From positions 159,968 to 223,967 of the forward strand of contig WNKV01000011.1 of assembly GCA_009720755.1 (NCBI GenBank): a stretch of DNA of 64,000 bases. The letters run 5' to 3'. A program made the translations under genes and the position numbers. This stretch comes from Rhodoplanes serenus (GTDB lineage Bacteria > Pseudomonadota > Alphaproteobacteria > Rhizobiales > Xanthobacteraceae). This document shows positions 1 to 8,859 of this stretch, piece by piece (positions within the stretch are counted from its first letter, which is position 1; every line of letters starts with the position of its first letter). The notes beneath the pieces are model-generated. The model was given only the letters and a program-made list of their open reading frames with translations, did not search any database and had not been told where the DNA came from.

Positions 1-2459
1 CCCATGCCGACTAGGTTGGCGCGATGGATGCGCTCGTAGGATTCGGCGATGACGGCGCGCAGGCCGAGCAGCGCCGAGCCCTTGGCGGCCCAGTCGCGGC
101 TCGATCCGGTGCCGTACTCGCGGCCGGCCAGCACGATCACCGGGGTGCCCGCCGCCGCGTAGCAGGCCGCCGCCTCGTGGAAGCTCGTCTGCTCGCCACT
201 GTCGTGGTGGATGGTGTGCCAGCCCTCGCGGTCGGGCAGCAGCAGGTTCTTGATGCGCAGATTGGCGAAGGTCGCCCGCACCATGACGTGGTGGTTGCAG
301 CGGCGCGCCACATAGGTGTTGAAGTCGCGCGGCGCGATGCCCTTGGCCTGGAGGTACTGGCCGGCCGGGCTGTCGGGCGGGATCTCGCCGCCGGGCGAGA
401 TGTGGTCGGTGGTGAGGCTGTCGCCGAACAGGCCGAGCACGCGGGCGCCGCTGATGCGGTCGGCGAGCGGCTTCGGCGGCGCGTCGAAGAACGGCGGCTT
501 CACCAGGTAGGTCGAGGCCGGGTCCCAGGCGTAGCGCTCGCCTGTCGGCACGGCGAGCTCGTCCCATAGGACGCCGGCGGATTCGCTGCCGCCATAGACC
601 TCGGCGAACAGCGCCGGGTCGAGGGCGCGCGGCATCACGGCGTCGATCTCCTCGGCACTCGGCCACAGGTCGGCGAGCATCACCGGAGTGCCGTCGGGGC
701 GCCGCGTCAGCGGCTCGCGGGTGGGGTCGATGTCGATCCGCCCGGCGAGCGCATAGGCGACCACCAGCGGCGGCGACATGATGTAGTTGGCGCGCACCTG
801 GCGGTGGATGCGGCCCTCGAAGTTGCGATTGCCGGACAGCACCGCGGCCGCCACCACGCCGTCGCGCTCGATCGCGGCGGCGACCGGCGCCGGCAGCGGC
901 CCGGACTTGCCGCCGCAGGTGGTGCAGCCGTAGCCGACCAGGCCGAAGCCGAGCGCGTCGAGCTCGGCCAGCAGGCCGGCCCGTTCAAGGTACTTGGTGA
1001 CGACGCGCGAGCCGGGGGCGAGCGATGTCTTGACGTGGCCCGGCACCGCGAGCCCGAGAGCGCGCGCCTTGCGCGCGACGAGACCGGCCGCGATCATCAC
1101 GGCGGGGTTCGAGGTGTTGGTGCAGGACGTGATGGCGGCGATGACGACCGCGCCATGGTCGAGACGAAGCTCCGCTGTCGCCTCACTTGCGGACGGTGCC
1201 TCCGGCACCAGCTGCGCCGCGAAGCCGCCGTCCTTGAGCGGCCGGGCGAGTCGATCGCGGAAGTCCGCGGCGACGGCGTCGATCTCCAGCCGGTCCTGCG
1301 GGCGGCGCGGTCCGGCGACCGAAACGCCGACGGCGCCGAGGTCGATCTCGACCGTGCGGGCGTAGCGCGGCTCCGGTGCGCCGGGCTCGCGATAGAGGCC
1401 GGTTCGGCGGGCGTAGTCCTCGACCAGCGCGGCGTGCTGCGGGTCGGCGCGGGTGAGGCGCAGATACTCGATGGTGCGCGCGTCGATCGGGAAGAAGCCC
1501 GCCGTGGCGCCGTATTCGGGCGCCATGTTGGCGATGGTGGCGCGCTCCGGAATGGTCATCGCGGCGACCGCTTCGCCGCCGTACTCGACCACGCAGTTCA
1601 CCACACCCTCGCGACGTAGCCGCTGCGTCACCGCGAGCGCGATGTCGGTGGTGGTGACGCCCGGGCGCCGCTGCCCGGTGAGACGGACGTTCACGACCTC
1701 GGGGCAGGGGAACACGTAGGTGGCGCCGAGCATCGCGGATTCCGCATCGATGCCGCCGACGCCCCAGCCCAGCACACCGATGCCGTTGACCATCGGGGTG
1801 TGCGAGTCGCCGCCGATGACGAAGTCCGGCACCGCGAACCAGCGGTCGCCATGCCGCCGGCGGCGCACCACCGTGGCGATGAACTCCAGGTTCACCTGGT
1901 GGATGATGCCGGTGCCAGGCGGGAACACCCGCAGCGACTCGAAGGCGCCGGCCGCCCATTTGAGGAAGCGGTAGCGCTCGCCGTTGCGCTCGTACTCGCG
2001 GCGCATGTTGGCGATCATCGCGTCGGGCGTGCCGAAGCGATCGACCTGGAGCGAATGGTCGACGATCAGGTCGACCGGCACCACCGGCTCGACCGCATGC
2101 GGATCGCCGCCGCGCGCCGCGACCGCGTCGCGCAGCGCCGCGAGATCGACCAGCACCGGCAGGCCGCTCGAATCCGGCAGGATGACGCGCTCGACATGCA
2201 GGGGTAGGCCGGTGCCGCGATGGCGTTCCGACTGCACGGCGGCCGCCACGTCGTCGTTCCCGACGAGTCCGGGCGGGCCGACCAGGCGGTGGCGTTCGAG
2301 GTTCTCGACGAGCACGCGGATCGCGAAGGGCAGCTCGGCGAGCGCCCGGCCATGGCGCGCGGCCGCCGCGGCGATGTCGACGACGGCGAGGGGCTCGGCC
2401 CCGCTCGCCAGGCTGCCGATCCCGTCTGCGGACGCGCGGCGTCGCTCGTCAGGGGCCAT
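1..2459 (-). CDS. Aconitase-family hydratase, 3' end outside window
   Basis: A [4Fe-4S] hydro-lyase that moves a hydroxyl group across a tri- or dicarboxylate, as AcnA does with citrate and isocitrate. About 818 residues are present and the C-terminus runs off the left edge. The cluster-ligand motif SCTNTS lies near bases 1105-1125, and the CTTC pair sits in YGCTTCGGKSGPL near bases 905-940. Typical AcnA has CIGNSG there, so the active-site loop is unusual. QVNLEF and GGDSHT are present in the N-terminal half, and the swivel domain is recognisable from the GDSLTTDHISPGG stretch. The gene is divergent from a gntR-family gene and a tricarboxylate transporter operon, so it may act on that operon's substrate and not be the housekeeping TCA aconitase. 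It could still be the main AcnA. The family call is firm; the substrate is inferred. Confidence 0.9.
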   Translation of the reverse strand, partial: MAPDERRRASADGIGSLASGAEPLAVVDIAAAAARHGRALAELPFAIRVLVENLERHRLVGPPGLVGNDDVAAAVQSERHRGTGLPLHVERVILPDSSGLPVLVDLAALRDAVAARGGDPHAVEPVVPVDLIVDHSLQVDRFGTPDAMIANMRREYERNGERYRFLKWAAGAFESLRVFPPGTGIIHQVNLEFIATVVRRRRHGDRWFAVPDFVIGGDSHTPMVNGIGVLGWGVGGIDAESAMLGATYVFPCPEVVNVRLTGQRRPGVTTTDIALAVTQRLRREGVVNCVVEYGGEAVAAMTIPERATIANMAPEYGATAGFFPIDARTIEYLRLTRADPQHAALVEDYARRTGLYREPGAPEPRYARTVEIDLGAVGVSVAGPRRPQDRLEIDAVAADFRDRLARPLKDGGFAAQLVPEAPSASEATAELRLDHGAVVIAAITSCTNTSNPAVMIAAGLVARKARALGLAVPGHVKTSLAPGSRVVTKYLERAGLLAELDALGFGLVGYGCTTCGGKSGPLPAPVAAAIERDGVVAAAVLSGNRNFEGRIHRQVRANYIMSPPLVVAYALAGRIDIDPTREPLTRRPDGTPVMLADLWPSAEEIDAVMPRALDPALFAEVYGGSESAGVLWDELAVPTGERYAWDPASTYLVKPPFFDAPPKPLADRISGARVLGLFGDSLTTDHISPGGEIPPDSPAGQYLQAKGIAPRDFNTYVARRCNHHVMVRATFANLRIKNLLLPDREGWHTIHHDSGEQTSFHEAAACYAAAGTPVIVLAGREYGTGSSRDWAAKGSALLGLRAVIAESYERIHRANLVGM

Positions 2460-2517
2460 GAGGGTCGCTCCGGTCGCTCGCGGTGGTGCCTGCCAGGAAA
2501 AGCCATCGGGCTATAAT

Positions 2518-2527
2518 TGTCAACACT
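2518..2527. promoter_or_regulatory. Candidate GntR operator half-matching site, aconitase side
   Basis: The sequence TGTCAACACT matches 9 of 10 bases of the perfect palindrome at 2689-2700 on the other side of the same divergent promoter. Read on the minus strand it contains TTGACA followed by an AT-rich ATTATA, so it overlaps the likely aconitase promoter about 55 bases before the start codon. A GntR-family protein encoded next door is the obvious candidate binder. Assignment is by similarity only. Confidence 0.45.
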
Positions 2528-2662
2528 TCAGCCTCCTGCGGCGGAGAATCGGCGGGTCAGAGCGCGGGCCTCCAGTCCGCTGTCCTCGCGCCACTACGCT
2601 GATTTATCGGAAAAATAGGGTCGCGACGTGGGGGCGGCCAGCCGATCGGCGAAGTCCGAGGC

Positions 2663-2700
2663 TTGACACCGGGGCAAACGTCGGCAAAAGTGTCGACACT
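2663..2700 (+). promoter_or_regulatory. gntR promoter with 12-bp perfect palindrome
   Basis: A TTGACA -35 hexamer lies at 2663-2668. A perfect 12-base palindrome, AGTGTCGACACT, occupies 2689-2700, where the -10 region and start point would fall, 25 bases before the gntR start codon. That placement is typical of an autorepressor operator. The -10 hexamer itself is poor. The palindrome is seen directly; its use by the adjacent GntR protein is inferred. Confidence 0.55.
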
Positions 2701-2724
2701 ATCAGCCGTCCCGGAGCGCGCCCG

Positions 2725-3450
2725 ATGCACAAGGCCACCCTTGGCGACGACGTCTTCGGGCGCCTGCTCGATCTCATCTACAGCGGCGAGCTGCCGCCCG
2801 GCGCCGAGCTGAACGAGGTGGCGCTGGCCGAGCGCTTCGCGGTCAGCCGTGGCCCGGTCCGCGAGGCGGTCCGTCGTCTCCAGGGCGTCCAGCTCGTGTC
2901 GCGAGCGCCATTCCTGCGGGCGCGCGTCATCACCCTCGAGCCCACCGCGGTGCGCGAGCTGTTCGAGGTGCGCGAGGCGCTGGAGGGCTATGCCTGCCGG
3001 CTCGCCGCCGAGCTGATGACCGACGACGAGATCGCCGCCCTAATGGAGGGCCTGGAGGCGAACAACGTCGCGGCCGGCTCGCAGGCTCGCATCTCGGTCG
3101 CCGCCGCCTTCGACTTCCACGAGCGGGTCGTCCGGGCCAGCCGCAACCGCCGCATCATCGATGCGCTGTGCGGCGATCTCTATCACCTGCTCCGCCTCTA
3201 TCGCCGCTGGTCGGGCGCCGCCGGCGAGCGCAAGGCGATCGCCTACACGGAGCATCGGCAGATCCTGCTGGCGATCCGTGCCCGCGACGCCGATCTCGCC
3301 GAATCGCTGATGCGCTCGCATATCAGCCGCGCCGCCGAGAACCTCGTCGATCATCTTCCGCCCCCCGCGGCCCCGGCCGCGGACGACCGTTCGGCCGCGA
3401 GTGGGCGCCGAAGGCGTGCCGCCCGCCCCGATCTCCACGAGTGCCACTGA
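2725..3450 (+). CDS. GntR-family (FCD-domain) transcriptional regulator
   Basis: A 241-residue DNA-binding regulator of the FadR subfamily, which usually represses carboxylate or sugar-acid catabolism until a ligand binds. A winged helix occupies residues 1-70 (LNEVALAERFAVSRGPVREA is the recognition region). The all-helical FCD ligand domain covers about 75-215, with conserved R/E pairs and the FHERVVRAS helix. The Arg-rich C-terminal tail is unusual. The frame stays open upstream, but the ATG at 2725 gives the normal family length and is the first good start after the palindrome. It is the first gene of the operon with the lyase, flavoprotein and tct genes, and is divergent from the aconitase, so it probably controls both. 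Confidence 0.9.
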   Translation: MHKATLGDDVFGRLLDLIYSGELPPGAELNEVALAERFAVSRGPVREAVRRLQGVQLVSRAPFLRARVITLEPTAVRELFEVREALEGYACRLAAELMTDDEIAALMEGLEANNVAAGSQARISVAAAFDFHERVVRASRNRRIIDALCGDLYHLLRLYRRWSGAAGERKAIAYTEHRQILLAIRARDADLAESLMRSHISRAAENLVDHLPPPAAPAADDRSAASGRRRRAARPDLHECH

Positions 3451-3469
3451 CCCCATGCCAGCAGGACCC

Positions 3470-4402
3470 ATGACCAAAGCCGAGCAATACCGCGCCTATC
3501 TCGCGTCGGACGAGCTCATCGTCGCGCCCGGCGTCTACGACGGCTACAGCGCGCGCCTGGTCGAGAAGGCGGGCTTCAAGTCGGCCGCCACCAGCGGTGC
3601 CGCGATCTCCAACGCGATCCTCGGCATCGACGACATCGGCGTCATGGGGCTGCGCGAGAACGTCGAGCACTGCCGCCACATCGCTCGCTCGGTGTCGATC
3701 CCGATCACCGCCGATGCCGATACCGGCTACGGCAATCCGATGAACGTGCACTACACGGTGCAGATGTTCGAGGAGGCGGGCGTCGCCGGCGTCAACATCG
3801 AGGACCAGGTGGCGCCCAAGCGCTGCGGCCACATGCCCGGCAAGGAGGTGGTGCCGCTCGCCGAGATGGTGAAGAAGATCGAGGCCGCCTGCCTGGCGCG
3901 CCGCAACGACGCCTTCGTCATCGTGGCCCGCACCGATGCAATCGCGCGCGAAGGCATCGAGGGCGCGGCCCGCCGCGCCCGCGCCTATGCGGAGGCCGGC
4001 GCCGACATGATCTTCCCCGACGCCGTGAAGGGTGAGGACGACATCGCCCGCATCGTCGAGGCGGCGCGTGTGCCGGTGAGCATCAACATGGGCTTCGGCA
4101 TCCGCCAGCGGCCGACCACGCCGATCGTGCCGCTGCCGCGTCTCAAGCAGCTCGGTGTCCGCCGCGTCAGCCTGCCGCGCATGCTGGCCGGTGCCGCCAT
4201 CCGCGGCATGAGCAACGCGCTCGCGGTGATGAAGGAGGTGATGGAGACCGGCGTGCCGGTCGACCGTCCCGATTTAGTCGCCGGCATCGACGAGATCATG
4301 GCCCTGATGGACTACGACGCCATGCGGGCGCTGGAAGCCAAGCTCCTCGTCACCGAGGTGCTGGAAAGCAAGTACGGCGCCGGCAAGCCGGCCGCCGAGT
4401 GA
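3470..4402 (+). CDS. Isocitrate lyase/PEP mutase family lyase
   Basis: A 310-residue TIM-barrel lyase of the PrpB/oxaloacetate-decarboxylase/PEP-mutase superfamily, which cleaves 2-hydroxy-dicarboxylates or -tricarboxylates with Mg2+. Visible motifs are the metal-site DADTGYGNP at about residues 84-92, then GVNIEDQ, and KRCGHMPGKE, the equivalent of the isocitrate lyase KKCGH catalytic loop. VARTDA follows. The ATG at 3470 is preceded by AGGA; an upstream ATG at 3455 lacks a Shine-Dalgarno sequence. The gene starts 19 bases after gntR and ends 19 bases before the flavoprotein gene, so it is co-transcribed. Its neighbours make 2-methylisocitrate or a related substituted isocitrate a better guess than a phosphonate. 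Family certain, substrate unknown. Confidence 0.85.
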   Translation: MTKAEQYRAYLASDELIVAPGVYDGYSARLVEKAGFKSAATSGAAISNAILGIDDIGVMGLRENVEHCRHIARSVSIPITADADTGYGNPMNVHYTVQMFEEAGVAGVNIEDQVAPKRCGHMPGKEVVPLAEMVKKIEAACLARRNDAFVIVARTDAIAREGIEGAARRARAYAEAGADMIFPDAVKGEDDIARIVEAARVPVSINMGFGIRQRPTTPIVPLPRLKQLGVRRVSLPRMLAGAAIRGMSNALAVMKEVMETGVPVDRPDLVAGIDEIMALMDYDAMRALEAKLLVTEVLESKYGAGKPAAE

Positions 4403-4421
4403 TCGGGAGCGAACCGTCGTC

Positions 4422-5891
4422 ATGGTGACCACCCCCGCCCGCGACGACTTCGATATCACGGTCGACGTGCTGGTGATCGGCGCGGGCGCCTGCGGCTTCA
4501 CGGCCGCGCTGGCCGCCAAGGCCGCGGGTGCCGACGTCGCCGTGGTCGAGAAGCTCGACCGGCTCGCCGGCAACACCATGCTGTCGTCGGGCTCGATCCC
4601 GGCGGCTGGCACGCGGCTTCAGGCGGCGGCCGGAATCGCCGACGATCCGGCCCGCTTCGCGGCGGATCTGCGGCGGGTGGCCGGCCCCCACGACGCCGAC
4701 CATCTGGTCGACCGCCTCGCCGCGGTGTCGGCCGAGATGGTGCACTTCCTGATCGACGAGGCGGCGGTCGATCTCACCCTCGTGACCGCCTATCGCCATG
4801 TCGGCCACACCGTTCATCGTCTGCATGCGCCGCCCTCCCGCAAGGGCGCCGACCTGATGCGCGATCTCGAGCGGGCCGTGGCGGCGCGCGACATTCCGGT
4901 CGCCTTCGGCAATCCCGCCACCGCGCTGATCGTCGTCGACGGCGTCGTGGTCGGTGCCGAGACACGGGCCGCGACGGGCGAGACGGCGCGCATCGGCGCC
5001 GCTGCGACGGTGCTGGCCTGCAACGGCTTCGGGCACAGCCCGGCGCTGCGGGCGCGCTTCTGCCCGGAGCTCGCGACGCTGTCGCATTTCGGCGCGGTCG
5101 GCAGCGAGGGTGAGGCGGTGATCTGGGGCGAGGCGCTCGGCGCCCGCCTCGGCAACATGGGGTCGTTCCAGGCGCATGCCGCCATCGCCCAGCCGCACGG
5201 CGCGCTCGTCACCTGGACGGTGATCGAGAAGGGCGGCGTGATCGTCGACGACGGCGGCCGTCGCTTCGCCGACGAGACCCTCGGCTACTCGGCGTTCGCC
5301 GAGCGGGTGGCGGCCCATGGTCGCCCGACGGTTGCGATCTACGACAAGCAGGTTCGCGACGTCACCGCGGCCGGCCAGCCGGAATTCGGCGAGCTGGTCG
5401 AGCATGGTGGTGCGCGCGAGTTCCACGACGTCGACGCGCTCGCGGCGTTCGTCGGCTGCGGGCCGGCGGTTCTCGCCGAGACGCTCGCGGCGGTTACCGC
5501 CGCGGCCGCCGGCGCGGCGACCGACCCGCTCGGCCGCACCGCCTGGGGTCTCGGTCCGCTGACGCCGCCCTATGTGGCGACCCGGATCGCGCCGGCGCTG
5601 TTCCACACCCAGGGTGGCCCGGTGGTCGATGCCGACGCCCGCGTGCTGCGGGCCGACGGCACGCCCATTCCGGGCCTCTATGCCGGTGGCGGCGCCGCCT
5701 GCGGGGTCAGCGGCCGGCGCGGCAGCACCGGCTATGTCTCCGGCAATGGCCTCCTCGCCGCGGTCGGCCTCGGCTATGTGGCCGGCCGCGCCGCGGCAGC
5801 CCATGCGGCAGCCCATGCGGCGGCACATCCCGCCGCACATCCCGATGATTCCTTCCACTCCGACCTTCAACCCGAAAGACTTCGATCATGA
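4422..5891 (+). CDS. FAD-dependent oxidoreductase, fumarate reductase/TcuA-like
   Basis: A 489-residue flavoprotein of the succinate dehydrogenase/fumarate reductase flavoprotein and 3-ketosteroid dehydrogenase superfamily. The Rossmann motif GAGACGFTAALAA is at residues 21-33 and VVEKLDRLAGNT follows. The substrate-side motif FHTQGG and the FAD-closing segment GLYAGGGAACG are near the C-terminus, which ends in an Ala/His-rich tail with repeated AAAH units. No signal peptide is visible, so it is likely cytoplasmic. With a tricarboxylate transporter, an aconitase and an isocitrate lyase-like enzyme beside it, a desaturase role comparable to tricarballylate dehydrogenase TcuA is plausible. No TcuB-like electron partner is in the window. 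The stop codon overlaps the tctC start by 4 bases, showing coupling. Confidence 0.8.
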   Translation: MVTTPARDDFDITVDVLVIGAGACGFTAALAAKAAGADVAVVEKLDRLAGNTMLSSGSIPAAGTRLQAAAGIADDPARFAADLRRVAGPHDADHLVDRLAAVSAEMVHFLIDEAAVDLTLVTAYRHVGHTVHRLHAPPSRKGADLMRDLERAVAARDIPVAFGNPATALIVVDGVVVGAETRAATGETARIGAAATVLACNGFGHSPALRARFCPELATLSHFGAVGSEGEAVIWGEALGARLGNMGSFQAHAAIAQPHGALVTWTVIEKGGVIVDDGGRRFADETLGYSAFAERVAAHGRPTVAIYDKQVRDVTAAGQPEFGELVEHGGAREFHDVDALAAFVGCGPAVLAETLAAVTAAAAGAATDPLGRTAWGLGPLTPPYVATRIAPALFHTQGGPVVDADARVLRADGTPIPGLYAGGGAACGVSGRRGSTGYVSGNGLLAAVGLGYVAGRAAAAHAAAHAAAHPAAHPDDSFHSDLQPERLRS

Positions 5892-6880
5892 GTGAGATCG
5901 TGACGACAGGTGGGATGACGAGACGCAAGCTGCTCGGCGTGGCGGCCGGTGCCGCCGCGGCGAGCGTGCTCGCTCCGCACGTCGCGCGCGCGGCGTTCCC
6001 GAGCGAGCCGATCACGGTGATCGTGCCCTACGCGCCCGGCACCACCGACCAGCTGGTCCGCATCCTCGGCCAGCAGATGGAGAAGATCCTTGGCAAGCCG
6101 GTGGTGGTGGAGACCAAGCCGGGCGCCGGCGGCACCGTCGGTGCCACGTTGGTCGCCAAGAACGCCAAGCCGGACGGCCATACGCTGCTGTTCGCCGTCA
6201 CCTCGGTGCTCTCCGTGGCGCCGCACGAGAACAAGCTGCCCTACGGCTTCGCCGATCTGCGCGGCGTGGCGCAGATCACCTCCGGCCCCAACATGGTGGG
6301 GGCCAACCCGAACGCGCCGTTCAAGGACCTCCGCAGCCTCGTCGCCTACGCCAAGGCCAATCCCGAGAAGGTGGTCTATGGCAGCGCCGGCACTGGCAGC
6401 TCGACGCATCTGGCCGGAGAGGCGTTCGCCCGCGCAGCCGGCATCAAGATGACCCACATCCCGTTCCAGGGCGTCACCCCGTCGGTGACGGCGGCGGTCG
6501 GTGGCACCGTGCAACTGGTCTTCGGATTCGCCCAGGCGATCTGGCCGCAGGTGGAGGGCAAGCGCCTGCTCGCCATCGCCCAGTTCGGCGAGAAGCGCGC
6601 CAAGGTGATCCCCGACGTGCCGACCTTCCGGGAGGGTGGCGTCAACTTCGCGATGCCGCCGCGCGTCGGCTTCCTGGCGCCGGCCAAGACCCCGGACGAC
6701 GTGGTCGAGAAGATCGCGGCTGCCGCCAAGGAGGCGATCGGCGCTCCGGACTTCGTCGCCTTCGCCGAGCGCGCCCTGGCCGAGGTCGACTATGTCGGTC
6801 CGGCCGAGTTCCAGCGCGGCCTCGCCGAGGAAGACAGGACCTTCTCGACGCTTCTGCGCGAGATCGGGCTGGCGAAATGA
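5888..6880 (+). CDS. tctC: Tripartite tricarboxylate transporter binding protein
   Basis: A 330-residue periplasmic receptor of the TTT family (TctC/Bug). It begins with a Tat-type leader: MTRRKLLG is followed by an Ala-rich hydrophobic stretch and cleavage near ARAAFP. The mature part shows the Bug hallmarks: PITVIVPYAPGT at the start, VVVETKPGAGG, VYGSAGTGSSTHL and MTHIPFQGV, which line the carboxylate-binding cleft. Translation may start at the ATG at 5888 or the ATG at 5915 just before the twin arginines. It overlaps both neighbours by 4 bases. It delivers the ligand to the TctA/TctB permease encoded immediately downstream. Confidence 0.92.
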   Translation: MSEIVTTGGMTRRKLLGVAAGAAAASVLAPHVARAAFPSEPITVIVPYAPGTTDQLVRILGQQMEKILGKPVVVETKPGAGGTVGATLVAKNAKPDGHTLLFAVTSVLSVAPHENKLPYGFADLRGVAQITSGPNMVGANPNAPFKDLRSLVAYAKANPEKVVYGSAGTGSSTHLAGEAFARAAGIKMTHIPFQGVTPSVTAAVGGTVQLVFGFAQAIWPQVEGKRLLAIAQFGEKRAKVIPDVPTFREGGVNFAMPPRVGFLAPAKTPDDVVEKIAAAAKEAIGAPDFVAFAERALAEVDYVGPAEFQRGLAEEDRTFSTLLREIGLAK

Positions 6881-7353
6881 GCGCGCGCCCGGTCCTCTCT
6901 CGCGCGCTCGTCGGCGGCGTCCTGTTCCTCGCCGTCGGCGTGCTCGCCCTGGTGCTGTCCTCGGATCTGAGCCCGGGCACGCTGCGCGTGGTCGGGCCGG
7001 GCGCGCTCCCCATCGCGGTCGGGCTCGGTCTCGTTCTGCTCTCGGTCGTGCTGATCGTGAAGGCGATCCGCGAGCCGGATGCGTGGGTGACGAGCGAGGA
7101 CGACGCGCCCGAGCCTTGGGGCCGGCTGCGCGTCGCCGCCGTCGTCGCCCTCATCATCGCCTATATCGCGGCCCTGCCGCATGCGGGCTTTCTGCTGGCG
7201 AGCTTCGTGCTGATGTCGGCGCTGTTCGCCATCGGGGCCAGGAAGCCGCTCAGCCCGATGCCGCTCGTCGCCGGCGCGCTGGCGTCCGGCACCGCCTGGG
7301 CGCTCTTCGTGCTCATCCTCGACGTTCGCCTCCCGAAGGGACTGCTGGGATAA
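6877..7353 (+). CDS. tctB: Tripartite tricarboxylate transporter small permease
   Basis: A 158-residue membrane protein with the four hydrophobic segments of TctB (about residues 10-30, 42-62, 86-106 and 128-150) separated by a short acidic loop. It forms the small subunit of the TTT permease. Sequence conservation in this family is low, so the call rests on topology, length and its position between tctC (4-base overlap) and tctA (5-base gap). Confidence 0.9.
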   Translation: MSARPVLSRALVGGVLFLAVGVLALVLSSDLSPGTLRVVGPGALPIAVGLGLVLLSVVLIVKAIREPDAWVTSEDDAPEPWGRLRVAAVVALIIAYIAALPHAGFLLASFVLMSALFAIGARKPLSPMPLVAGALASGTAWALFVLILDVRLPKGLLG

Positions 7354-7358
7354 CGCTC

Positions 7359-8858
7359 ATGGACGGTCTCATCGGTGGTTTCATCACGGTCTTGCAGCCG
7401 TACAACGTGCTGTTCTGCTTCGTCGGCGTGCTGATCGGCACGCTGATTGGCGTGCTGCCGGGCCTCGGCCCGAGCGCCTCGATCGCGATGCTGCTGCCGT
7501 TGACGATCGGCCTCGATCCGGTCACCGCGATCATCATGATCGCCGGCATCTATTACGGCGCGAGCTACGGCGGCTCGACGACGGCGATCCTGGTCAACAT
7601 ACCAGGCGAGGCGCAGAGCGTCGTCTCATGCTTCGATGGTTACCGGATGGCGCAGCAGGGCCGCGCCGGGCCGGCGATCGGCATCGCAGCGATCGGCTCG
7701 TTCATCGCCGGTACGCTCGGTGCGCTCGCCATCGCACTGATCTCGATGCCGCTGGTCGAGTTCGCCATCCGGTTCGGGCCGCCCGAGTACTTCGCCCTCA
7801 TGCTGCTCGGCTTCGTGGTGCTGCTGGTGCTCGCCAAGGGCTCGGTGGTGAAGTCGACCATTATGATCCTGGCCGGGCTTCTGCTCAGCATGATCGGCCA
7901 GGACGTCGTCACCGGCGAGCCGCGCTTCACCTTCGGGATACCGGAGCTGAACGACGGCATCGGCGTCGTCGTCATCGCCATGGGCATCTATGGTCTCGGC
8001 GAGATTCTGGTGAACCTCGAGCGGTTGTCCCAGCGCAGCGTCACCACGGTGCCGATCAAGCACCTGATGCCGTCGCGCGACGACTGGAAGCGCAGTGCCG
8101 GCCCGATCGCCCGCGGCTCGGTGCTCGGCTTCCTCATCGGCCTTCTGCCGGGCGGCGGTGCGACGCTCGCCTCCTTCGTCTCCTACTCGCTGGAGAAGCG
8201 CATCTCGTCGACCCCCGAGCGGTTCGGCAAGGGCGCCATCGAGGGCGTGGCCGGCCCCGAATCGGCCAACAATGCGGGCGCCGCGGGCTCGTTCATCCCG
8301 CTCCTCACGCTCGGCCTGCCCGGCAATCCGGTGACCGCGATCCTGCTCGGCGCGTTCGTCATGTACGGGGTGGCGCCGGGGCCGCTGATGATCCAGAGCA
8401 AGCCCGAGGTGTTCTGGGGCGTGGTGGCGTCGATGTATGTCGGCAACGTCATGCTGCTGCTGCTCAACCTGCCGCTGATCGGCCTCTGGGTCCAGCTCCT
8501 GCGGGTGCCGTATCGCATCCTCTATGCGCCGCTCATCCTGTTCATCCTGGTCGGGGCCTACTCGCTCAACAACAGCGTGTTCGACCTCGGGCTGCTGCTC
8601 GCCTTCGGGCTGCTCGGCTACGTGCTGCGCAAGCTCGACTTCGACACCGCGCCGCTGATCCTCGCCTTCGTGCTGGGTGGCGCCATCGAGCTGAACCTGC
8701 GGCAGTCGCTGATGCTCGGGCGCGGCTCGTGGGAGATCCTGATCGAGCGGCCGATCGCCCTCACCATTCTCGTGGTCACGCTTCTGGTCGCGGTCGCTCC
8801 GATGCTGTCGGTGGTGCGCCGCGTCCTCGGCCAGGCCCGCGCCGTCAACGAGCTCTGA
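7359..8858 (+). CDS. tctA: Tripartite tricarboxylate transporter large permease
   Basis: A 499-residue polytopic membrane protein, the size of TctA, which carries cation-coupled import of the carboxylate delivered by TctC. Signature segments are [19 protein letters not shown] near residue 35, [14 protein letters not shown] near residue 62, [11 protein letters not shown], and the second-half [15 protein letters not shown]. About 11-12 membrane spans are predictable. The frame is open upstream through tctB, but the ATG at 7359 gives the standard N-terminus. It ends one base before the SnoaL-like gene starts. Confidence 0.95.
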   Translation: MDGLIGGFITVLQPYNVLFCFVGVLIGTLIGVLPGLGPSASIAMLLPLTIGLDPVTAIIMIAGIYYGASYGGSTTAILVNIPGEAQSVVSCFDGYRMAQQGRAGPAIGIAAIGSFIAGTLGALAIALISMPLVEFAIRFGPPEYFALMLLGFVVLLVLAKGSVVKSTIMILAGLLLSMIGQDVVTGEPRFTFGIPELNDGIGVVVIAMGIYGLGEILVNLERLSQRSVTTVPIKHLMPSRDDWKRSAGPIARGSVLGFLIGLLPGGGATLASFVSYSLEKRISSTPERFGKGAIEGVAGPESANNAGAAGSFIPLLTLGLPGNPVTAILLGAFVMYGVAPGPLMIQSKPEVFWGVVASMYVGNVMLLLLNLPLIGLWVQLLRVPYRILYAPLILFILVGAYSLNNSVFDLGLLLAFGLLGYVLRKLDFDTAPLILAFVLGGAIELNLRQSLMLGRGSWEILIERPIALTILVVTLLVAVAPMLSVVRRVLGQARAVNEL

Positions 8859-8859
8859 G

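Noticed and set aside
1..2459. LeuC/LeuD-type isopropylmalate isomerase
   Set aside because: The gene is a single polypeptide of over 800 codons with the AcnA domain order, including the C-terminal swivel domain. LeuC and LeuD are separate, shorter proteins.
1984..2724. N-terminal extension of the GntR reading frame by 247 codons
   Set aside because: The extension crosses the aconitase gene and the palindromic operator, and known GntR proteins start at the winged helix encoded from 2725.
4350..5870. Long antisense open frame (506 codons) opposite the flavoprotein gene
   Set aside because: It mirrors the flavoprotein codons and has Arg/Gly/His-rich shadow composition with no domain or Shine-Dalgarno signal. 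The plus-strand frame has clear FAD motifs.
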